From: Alphaproteobacteria bacterium
GTDB lineage: Bacteria; Pseudomonadota; Alphaproteobacteria; Rickettsiales; UBA3002
Assembly (NCBI GenBank): GCA_021732545.1
Contig: JAKFUW010000089.1
Location: 1 to 6,563 of the forward strand
DNA: 6,563 nucleotides
Direction of reading: 5' to 3'
Shown: positions 1 through 4,132 of the stretch, piece after piece
Layout of the letters: every line of letters begins with the position of its first letter
Numbering within the stretch: the stretch's first letter is position 1
Notes under the pieces: model-generated
Seen by the model: only the letters and a program-made list of their open reading frames with translations
The model's database searches: none
Told to the model about the DNA's origin: nothing
Program-made: the position numbers and the translations under genes

Positions 1-646
1 TTATAGTACGACTCTTAGCATGATACCATTGACCAGAAGCAGGCATTTGCCTTAATGAGTTAGCCTGAGAAGGTTTGAGAGCAAATTCTTGTGCAACCAT
101 TTCATTTGCTTTAGCTAAATTCGGGGCTTTAGTCGGAATCACTACTGTAACAGGATCAGGCTTTTTTACTTCTGGTTGAGCAACAGCAGCTGCTTTTGGT
201 GCTTTATCTTTTATTGCGTCTAGCGCTGTCTTTAATGCGTCTGGGCTTATTTCGCCCAATTTTTCTGGAAGGGCTGGAGCATCCGGTTCTTTAGCCTTAT
301 TATACCGATCACGGAACGTGCTATAGGCGGCCTGTGTTTTTTTCCCGGCAATGCCATCTGCCTCGCCTGCACCGTAGGGCTTGAGTAGCTCTTGCTTGGC
401 TCTTGTCTGTTCAATCTGTTTTAGAACGGTTGTTGCCAATTGCTGTAGTGCCGTTTCATCGGTACGCCAATTGGGGAGGGTTTTTGCTACATCAGGTTGA
501 TAACGATCAAGATATCGTTTCAAAGAGCCTTGCGCTCTGTCATTCCATGCTGCGTTTGGCTTTCCTAGATCCCAGTGACGATCGAGCGCTTGCTGCAATT
601 TTAAATATTCGGGGCGCGCTTCTGACTTAGTTTGTTTTGCCGCCAT
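1..646 (-). CDS. Partial protein with a peptidoglycan-binding-like motif, unknown function (C-terminus off the left edge)
   Basis: An open frame runs from an ATG at 646-644 to the window edge without a stop, giving 215 residues; the 3' end is missing. The start is supported by an AGG-type Shine-Dalgarno (GCAGG, complement of about 653-657) six bases upstream and by the promoter-like DNA beyond it. The N-terminus (MAAKQTKSEARPEYL) has no signal peptide and no membrane segment follows. Residues 87-111 contain YGAGEADGIAGKKTQAAY, which matches the D-G-x-x-G-x-x-T-x-x-A signature of PG_binding_1 repeats. Residues 16-50 end in a similar helix-like stretch (LKRYLDRYQ) and could be a degenerate copy. 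Residues 120-180 are rich in Ala, Pro and Lys, like a linker. The coding call is sound. The family and role are not recognised, and a peptidoglycan-binding role for a protein without an export signal is only a suggestion. Confidence 0.75.
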   Translation of the reverse strand, partial: MAAKQTKSEARPEYLKLQQALDRHWDLGKPNAAWNDRAQGSLKRYLDRYQPDVAKTLPNWRTDETALQQLATTVLKQIEQTRAKQELLKPYGAGEADGIAGKKTQAAYSTFRDRYNKAKEPDAPALPEKLGEISPDALKTALDAIKDKAPKAAAVAQPEVKKPDPVTVVIPTKAPNLAKANEMVAQEFALKPSQANSLRQMPASGQWYHAKSRTI

Positions 647-684
647 AACCAACCTGCCTAATGTTATTTTTATTCTATTAACGC

Positions 685-718
685 ATATTAACATTTTATT
701 GTTACAGTTTGATGACAA
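685..718 (-). promoter_or_regulatory. Candidate Pho-box-type promoter of the leftward gene
   Basis: Read on the minus strand, TTGTCAT-CAAA-CTGTAAC (718-701) is two heptamers 11 bp apart, resembling the PhoB direct repeat CTGTCAT-N4-CTGTCAT with 6/7 and 5/7 matches. A TAATAT -10 hexamer (690-685) begins exactly 10 bp further on, the usual spacing in promoters where the Pho box replaces the -35. The implied start of transcription would leave a leader of about 30 bases before the ATG at 646. TTGTCA could instead be an ordinary -35, but its spacing to TAATAT (22 bp) is too long. This is a similarity judged by eye in AT-rich DNA. Confidence 0.3.
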
Positions 719-740
719 TCCTATTTACTTAGCCATTACT

Positions 741-764
741 TGATGAAAAAGAAAAACTTCATCA
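741..764. repeat. 7-bp inverted repeat in the divergent promoter region
   Basis: TGATGAA (741-747) and TTCATCA (758-764) form a perfect 7-bp inverted repeat around an A-rich 10-base loop. There is no T-run, so it is not a typical terminator. It may be an operator-like dyad between the two divergent promoters or a chance repeat. Confidence 0.25.
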
Positions 765-862
765 TGCTATCCTCCATCAGGAATCACTTAAGTTGCTGAT
801 TTTGCTTGCCGTCACAAAAGTTTAATATTAATAAGGTTTGCAATTGGTTAAAATTGTAGTAA

Positions 863-878
863 TTAATACATTATTAAC
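863..878 (+). promoter_or_regulatory. CtrA-type binding site upstream of the RTX gene
   Basis: TTAA-TACATTA-TTAAC matches the full alphaproteobacterial CtrA consensus TTAA-N7-TTAAC with correct spacing and the terminal C. It lies 75 bp before the RTX start codon, where CtrA could either overlap the -35 as an activator or cover the -10 as a repressor. Possible sigma70-like hexamers here are poor (for example TTGGTT 844-849, 17 bp, TACATT 867-872), which would suit an activator-dependent promoter. A related TTAA-N6-TTAAC with one base too few lies at 678-692. That CtrA exists in this organism is assumed, not shown. Confidence 0.4.
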
Positions 879-952
879 ACTTTGATGGCGCATCACTCGC
901 ACACCCTCAAAGATTAGGGACACTAAAAAACAAACAAAAAGGAACAATAGGC

Positions 953-2548
953 ATGGCAACCATCAATCTCACCAACAACACCGACATCTTTGCCGATGAT
1001 GATAATGGCAATGTGATTAACGCACTCGACGGTAACGATACCGTCTGGGGCAATGCGGGTAACGACTCACTTAATGGCGGTAATGGTAATGACTGGATGT
1101 GGGGCTGGCTTGGCAATGATTCTCTGGTTGGCGATGCCGGTGACGATATTTTAGGTGGCGACGACGGTAACGACTTTTTATCAGGTGGCGATGGCAATGA
1201 CACACTATATGGTTGCAACGGCGACGATCTAATTTATGGCGGCAATGGTAATGACCGCATTGAAGCCGATATCGATAATGACACGGTTTTTGGCGATGCA
1301 GGGGATGACTTTATCCACACATGGGTTGGCGATGATGTGGCCTATGGCGGTGTCGGCAATGATATTATCTATGGCGGCGTTGGCAATGACGTGCTGTATG
1401 GCGAAGATGGTAACGACTATCTGTTCTCCGAAAGCGGTAATGATACGGTCTATGCTGGCAATGGCGCGGATATTACCTTCCTTGATGCAGGTGCCGATTT
1501 ATATTATGGCGGCGAAGGCAATGATGTTGCTTGGGGTTGGACCGAGAACGATACCATGTATGGCGAAGGCGGAAACGACAAATTAGGTGGCGATCAGGGC
1601 AATGACTATTTGGATGGCGGTCTAGGCAGCGACACGCTCTATGGCAGCAACGGTAACGATACGCTCCTTGGTAATGAAGGCAATGACCTGCTCAAAGGCG
1701 AATTCGAAAACGACACCGGCTATGGTGGTAACGGTGACGACATCGTCAAAACCCATCAGGGTAACGACAGTCTCTGGGGTGATGCCGGCAACGATTGGCT
1801 CTATGGTGGCAGCGATGCCGATTATGTCTGTGGTGGCCAAGGCAATGACCGCATTTATGGCGCGTTCGCACGCGACCCCTTCGCTGGCGATAATGGCGTC
1901 GATGGTAGCGACACACTGGAAGGCGGGGAAGGGTCTGATACGGTTTTCGGTGAAGGCGGCAATGACTTTATTTATGGCGATCGCTGTAACGGCGTGATTG
2001 CTACAGGTGCCGCGGATACCTTAAGCGGTGGCGATGGTACCGATATTATTTATGGTGATGCAGGCCACGACTGGATTTTCGGTGATGGTGGTAATGACAT
2101 ACTATACGGAAATGACGGCAGCGATTGTATCTGGGGTCGCTTGGGTAATGATACGATGACTGGCGGATCTGGCTCAGATCTGTTCGTGTTTGATAACTTC
2201 AAACGTCAATATACCGATATTAACAATATGGGTTTAGGACACGATATCATTACGGATTTCAATCCTAACGAAGACTCGATTGTCTTGTATAATTACGATC
2301 CAACCGTTGATCAGTATTTTAACTTACAAGATGCGAATGGTGGCGTGTATCTGTTTAATAATGGCAATGATTCCATCTTCTTGGCAGGTGTGTCTGCAAG
2401 CCAAATCGTCTTCTCTCAATATTTGGGTGATGTGAATGGCGTAGCGCAATACAGCGCAGGAAACATTCGTGATGCATTTTTGTTGAGCGTACAATATAAC
2501 AATGAAGATTTTTACGGCACCTTTGGTAGCAGTCCGGATGTACTGTAA
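953..2548 (+). CDS. RTX calcium-binding repeat protein, probable type I secretion substrate
   Basis: This complete 531-residue gene starts at ATG 953, nine bases after an AAGGA Shine-Dalgarno. Residues 27-409 are about 41 RTX nonapeptides of the G-G-x-G-N-D-x-hydrophobic type, known from haemolysins and serralysins to bind Ca2+ and fold as a parallel beta-roll outside the cell. Residues 408-480 (DLFVF, then HDIITDFNPNEDSIVL) match the Peptidase_M10_C/serralysin C-terminal domain. There is no N-terminal signal peptide, and the protein ends SSPDVL, an acidic residue plus hydrophobics as in many type I C-terminal secretion signals. No protease, lipase or other catalytic domain precedes the repeats: only 26 residues lie before them, so it is mostly beta-roll, perhaps a surface or matrix protein. 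Unusual points are four cysteines (88, 293, 345, 392) and a 144-residue super-repeat. No ABC exporter or acyltransferase gene is in the window. Confidence 0.92.
   Translation: MATINLTNNTDIFADDDNGNVINALDGNDTVWGNAGNDSLNGGNGNDWMWGWLGNDSLVGDAGDDILGGDDGNDFLSGGDGNDTLYGCNGDDLIYGGNGNDRIEADIDNDTVFGDAGDDFIHTWVGDDVAYGGVGNDIIYGGVGNDVLYGEDGNDYLFSESGNDTVYAGNGADITFLDAGADLYYGGEGNDVAWGWTENDTMYGEGGNDKLGGDQGNDYLDGGLGSDTLYGSNGNDTLLGNEGNDLLKGEFENDTGYGGNGDDIVKTHQGNDSLWGDAGNDWLYGGSDADYVCGGQGNDRIYGAFARDPFAGDNGVDGSDTLEGGEGSDTVFGEGGNDFIYGDRCNGVIATGAADTLSGGDGTDIIYGDAGHDWIFGDGGNDILYGNDGSDCIWGRLGNDTMTGGSGSDLFVFDNFKRQYTDINNMGLGHDIITDFNPNEDSIVLYNYDPTVDQYFNLQDANGGVYLFNNGNDSIFLAGVSASQIVFSQYLGDVNGVAQYSAGNIRDAFLLSVQYNNEDFYGTFGSSPDVL
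1031..2179 (+). repeat. Array of about 41 RTX nonapeptide-encoding 27-bp units
   Basis: The G-N-D (or G-D-D, G-S-D) core recurs every nine residues from residue 27 to 299 without one indel, giving 31 units in perfect phase. After a break at residues 306-317, three units follow (318, 327, 336). After a second break around residues 343-350, seven more follow (353 to 407). The breaks are a 21-residue step that keeps some Asp and Gly and a 17-residue step holding Cys345. Codons alternate freely between GGC/GGT, AAT/AAC and GAT/GAC, so the DNA repeats are degenerate and recent slippage is unlikely. Confidence 0.9.
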
Positions 2549-2573
2549 AAAAAACGCTGAATTTTTTGATTGT

Positions 2574-2607
2574 AAAAACCCTCGATGAAATCATCGAGGG
2601 TTTTTTT
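2574..2607 (+). terminator. Intrinsic terminator of the RTX gene
   Basis: CCCTCGATGA (2579-2588) pairs with TCATCGAGGG (2591-2600), in practice nine pairs closing an AAAT loop, followed by seven T residues. Five A residues before the stem extend the pairing into the T-tract and would also let it act, more weakly, on the minus strand. It begins 26 bases after the RTX stop codon and separates that gene from the OmpA-like gene. Confidence 0.92.
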
Positions 2608-2609
2608 GT

Positions 2610-2642
2610 TATGAACAAACCACTTACAACGACTTGTTCATA
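2610..2642. repeat. Perfect 9-bp inverted repeat upstream of the OmpA-like gene
   Basis: TATGAACAA (2610-2618) and TTGTTCATA (2634-2642) form a perfect inverted repeat with a 15-base spacer. It sits just after the RTX terminator and ends 15 bp before the best promoter candidate of the next gene. It lacks a T-run. An operator for a dimeric regulator is possible; function is not established. Confidence 0.4.
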
Positions 2643-2657
2643 GTCATCAAAATTTGC

Positions 2658-2685
2658 TTGCGCGCATTGATCGATTCGGTATGGT
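2658..2685 (+). promoter_or_regulatory. Weak candidate promoter for the OmpA-like gene
   Basis: TTGCGC (2658-2663) and TATGGT (2680-2685) each match the sigma70 hexamers at four of six positions and are 16 bp apart. A promoter is expected here because a strong terminator lies upstream and the next gene starts at 2725. The exact hexamers are uncertain. Confidence 0.25.
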
Positions 2686-2724
2686 GATGGCAATAATAAA
2701 ATAAATAAAATAAGGTCAAGCAAC

Positions 2725-3375
2725 ATGGGTGAAACACCTCTCAATTCATTTTTCTCTTTTTCTTTTTATGGCCTGTGCGCGAGCGCACTTTTAACCGTTA
2801 CCTTGATGAGCGGATCGGCACATGCTGGCCCTGCTCAAGATGCAGCCTTCGATGATCGCGGAAGCTTTGTACGCGATAGCTGGGGCAAATGCGTTCGCAC
2901 CAAATGGGATGGCGACGAAGACCCTTGCAACCCCACTCCTCCACCACCGCCTCCTCCTGCACCAGAACCCGTGGCAGCCCCTGCCCCCGCTCCTGAGCCT
3001 GTGGTTGAGCTTGAACAACGCACCATCTATTTCGATTTCGATAGCGCCAAAATCGATAGCGAAGGCGTCTACAAACTCAATTTGCTCGCACAGCTCGTGA
3101 ATGAATCAAAACAAATTTCTGATGTTCGTGTCGTAGGCTATGCCGATCAGTTCGGCACCAGCGATTATAATGTAAAATTGTCTGAGCGTCGCGTTCAAAC
3201 CGTGAAGTCTTATCTCGATGAACGCTCACGTCTGAGTGCGACTGCCGCAGACATTAAAGGCCTCGGCAAAGCACCCGCAGAAGCTGAATGCGCTGCCATT
3301 GCCGCGCGCAAGGAAAAAATCGCGTGCATGCGCAAAGAGCGACGCGTTGAGATTGAATTCAAATACATCAAGTAA
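2725..3375 (+). CDS. OmpA-family peptidoglycan-binding periplasmic protein without beta-barrel
   Basis: This complete 216-residue protein starts at ATG 2725, nine bases after AAGG; an in-frame TGA at 2668 excludes a longer form. Residues 12-34 form a signal peptide ending SAHA with likely cleavage before Gly35. Its n-region has no Lys or Arg, which is unusual. Residues 50-68 (SWGKCVRTKW, then DPC) resemble the Cys-containing segment seen just before the linker in many OmpA-like proteins. Residues 70-92 are a Pro/Ala linker. Residues 99-214 are the OmpA C-terminal domain: YFDFDSAKI, GYADQFGT, then NVKLSERR. Asp141 and Arg156 align with the E. coli OmpA residues (Asp271, Arg286) that grip diaminopimelate in peptidoglycan. 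Cys189 and Cys201 probably form the family disulfide, and Cys56 and Cys68 perhaps another. With no barrel and no lipobox, it is likely a soluble periplasmic or envelope-associated protein. It is a single-gene unit with its own terminator. Confidence 0.9.
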   Translation: MGETPLNSFFSFSFYGLCASALLTVTLMSGSAHAGPAQDAAFDDRGSFVRDSWGKCVRTKWDGDEDPCNPTPPPPPPPAPEPVAAPAPAPEPVVELEQRTIYFDFDSAKIDSEGVYKLNLLAQLVNESKQISDVRVVGYADQFGTSDYNVKLSERRVQTVKSYLDERSRLSATAADIKGLGKAPAEAECAAIAARKEKIACMRKERRVEIEFKYIK

Positions 3376-3404
3376 GGTGCGATAGCTCGCGCATTACTTG
3401 ATTA

Positions 3405-3529
3405 GCTAATTCGCTAGGCCGTAAGCGAAAATGGTGGTTTTCTAGAACCGCAGCGCAGCGTACTTTTGGGTATGTGAGCAGCGCAAGCTCAGAAAACCGT
3501 CATTTGCAGCAAGGCATAGTAGAATTAGC
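3405..3529 (+). repeat. 125-bp imperfect palindrome, possible structured RNA or dispersed element
   Basis: GCTAATTC (3405-3412) pairs with GAATTAGC (3522-3529). The run 3430-3443 pairs with 3491-3504 over 14 positions, 12 Watson-Crick and two G-T. GCGC (3453-3456) can pair with 3481-3484, and the tip GCGTAC (3458-3463) pairs with 3470-3475 around a 6-base loop. Five of the non-Watson-Crick positions (3413/3520, 3434/3500, 3435/3499, 3458/3475, 3460/3473) are G-U in a plus-strand transcript but A-C in a minus-strand one. The folded form is therefore best explained as RNA made from the plus strand, the same direction as the OmpA-like gene whose 3' region it occupies. It could also be a dispersed miniature repeat. 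I cannot assign it to a known RNA family. Confidence 0.6.
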
Positions 3530-3557
3530 CTCACGATTTTCATAGCGTAACCAACCT

Positions 3558-3587
3558 TGGGAGGCCATCTTGCCTCCCATTTTTTTT
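3558..3587 (+). terminator. Intrinsic terminator after the OmpA-like gene
   Basis: TGGGAGGC (3558-3565) pairs perfectly with GCCTCCCA (3572-3579) around the loop CATCTT and is followed by eight T residues (3580-3587). It is directional: the minus strand has no T-run after the stem. The T-tract overlaps the stop codon (3586-3588) of the convergent receiver gene. Stopping here would leave the OmpA-like mRNA with a 3' region of about 210 bases that includes the 125-base hairpin. Confidence 0.9.
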
Positions 3588-4071
3588 ACACTACTTTTCC
3601 AGTCGCCGCTGCTTTGAGGCCTAATGTAATGAGAGCGCAATCAATATCTTTTCCTAAAGAACCACCAGCACCATTCGCCTTTGGATTCAGGCCAATTAAA
3701 TTAGGATGAGGCGGATTAGCATTCATCATATCACGAGCATCCGTATAGCTCTGACCCGCAGTGGATAGTAATACTTTGAGGGGTGAACCTGATTGCTTTA
3801 ATTCCTCAAGCCAGATCATGGCGTCAGCTCTACCAGTCGTGTTGTTATCGCTAATCACCAGATCAGGGAGCTTCTTCATGGAGGCTAACACTTCACGTGC
3901 TTCATCATGATTAACACATTCAATGATTTCGACATTTTGTTTTAGTTTGGATTGCACCAACCTCGCAACGGATTGCCTCAACAAATCCTCATCTTCAATA
4001 ACCATGATAAGTGGTTTTGACTTTAAAAGACTGGATGGTGTCGCAGTAGCTGCATCAATCATGGTGGGCAT
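3586..4071 (-). CDS. Stand-alone response-regulator receiver protein
   Basis: This complete 161-residue protein starts at the ATG at 4071-4069, five bases after a strong AAGGAG Shine-Dalgarno; the Met codon three residues later lies too far from it. Residues 20-150 form one CheY-like receiver: the acidic cluster IEDED (25-29), the probable phospho-acceptor Asp75 in LVISDNNTTG, the Ser/Thr switch at 103-104 (LLSTAG), and a Lys at 131. The last motif is atypical: receivers usually read K-P after a hydrophobic strand, whereas here it is GLNPKANGAGGS, followed by a Gly-rich insertion. No DNA-binding or enzymatic output domain exists, so it would act by protein contact or as a phosphate relay. It lies 61 bp downstream of ppdK on the same strand with no terminator between. 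Promoter-like hexamers (TATAGT, TAGAAT) occur in that gap without a good -35. Partner kinase unknown. Confidence 0.85.
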   Translation of the reverse strand: MPTMIDAATATPSSLLKSKPLIMVIEDEDLLRQSVARLVQSKLKQNVEIIECVNHDEAREVLASMKKLPDLVISDNNTTGRADAMIWLEELKQSGSPLKVLLSTAGQSYTDARDMMNANPPHPNLIGLNPKANGAGGSLGKDIDCALITLGLKAAATGKVV

Positions 4072-4132
4072 AAAAACTCCTTAAGCTCTATTCTACTATA
4101 AAGCTAAAAGGTAAACAGATGCTTAAAGTCGA

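Larger units (their letters stand above)
647..952. other. Divergent intergenic region, AT-rich
   Basis: This 306-bp gap separates two genes transcribed away from each other, so it should hold both promoters. It is markedly AT-rich. It contains a candidate Pho-box promoter facing left (685-718), a 7-bp inverted repeat (741-764), a perfect TTAATATTAA palindrome (822-831) and a CtrA-type box with AT-rich promoter-like DNA facing right (838-878). The RTX gene's Shine-Dalgarno AAGGA lies at 939-943. No convincing gene was found here. Confidence 0.6.

Noticed and set aside
678..692. Second CtrA-like site TTAA-CGCATA-TTAAC
   Set aside because: The spacer is six bases, not seven, so it fails the consensus. 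In AT-rich DNA a near match is not enough.
743..799. 18-codon frame MKKKNFIMLSSIRNHLSC in the divergent region
   Set aside because: It begins like a signal peptide, but there is no Shine-Dalgarno upstream, it is very short, and its first codons lie in an inverted repeat. Evidence is too weak to call a gene or leader peptide.
907..1218. 103-codon open frame on the minus strand opposite the RTX gene
   Set aside because: It is a Ser/Pro-rich reverse reading of the RTX repeats, which keep several frames open by their 27-bp periodicity. Other frames at 1236-1586, 1622-1840 and 1641-1997 have the same cause.
2611..2643. 10-codon frame MNKPLTTTCS inside the 2610-2642 dyad
   Set aside because: It has no ribosome binding site, starts in the run-off of a terminator, and is expected by chance.
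2355..2744. 129-codon minus-strand frame across the RTX 3' end and the OmpA-like start
   Set aside because: It crosses a strong terminator and two promoter regions, opposes real coding sequence, and shows no domain.
2736..2790. Possible lipoprotein signal at Cys18 of the OmpA-like protein
   Set aside because: The residues before it (FYGLC) do not fit a lipobox, which needs Gly, Ala or Ser just before Cys. A standard cleavage site (SAHA) follows further on.
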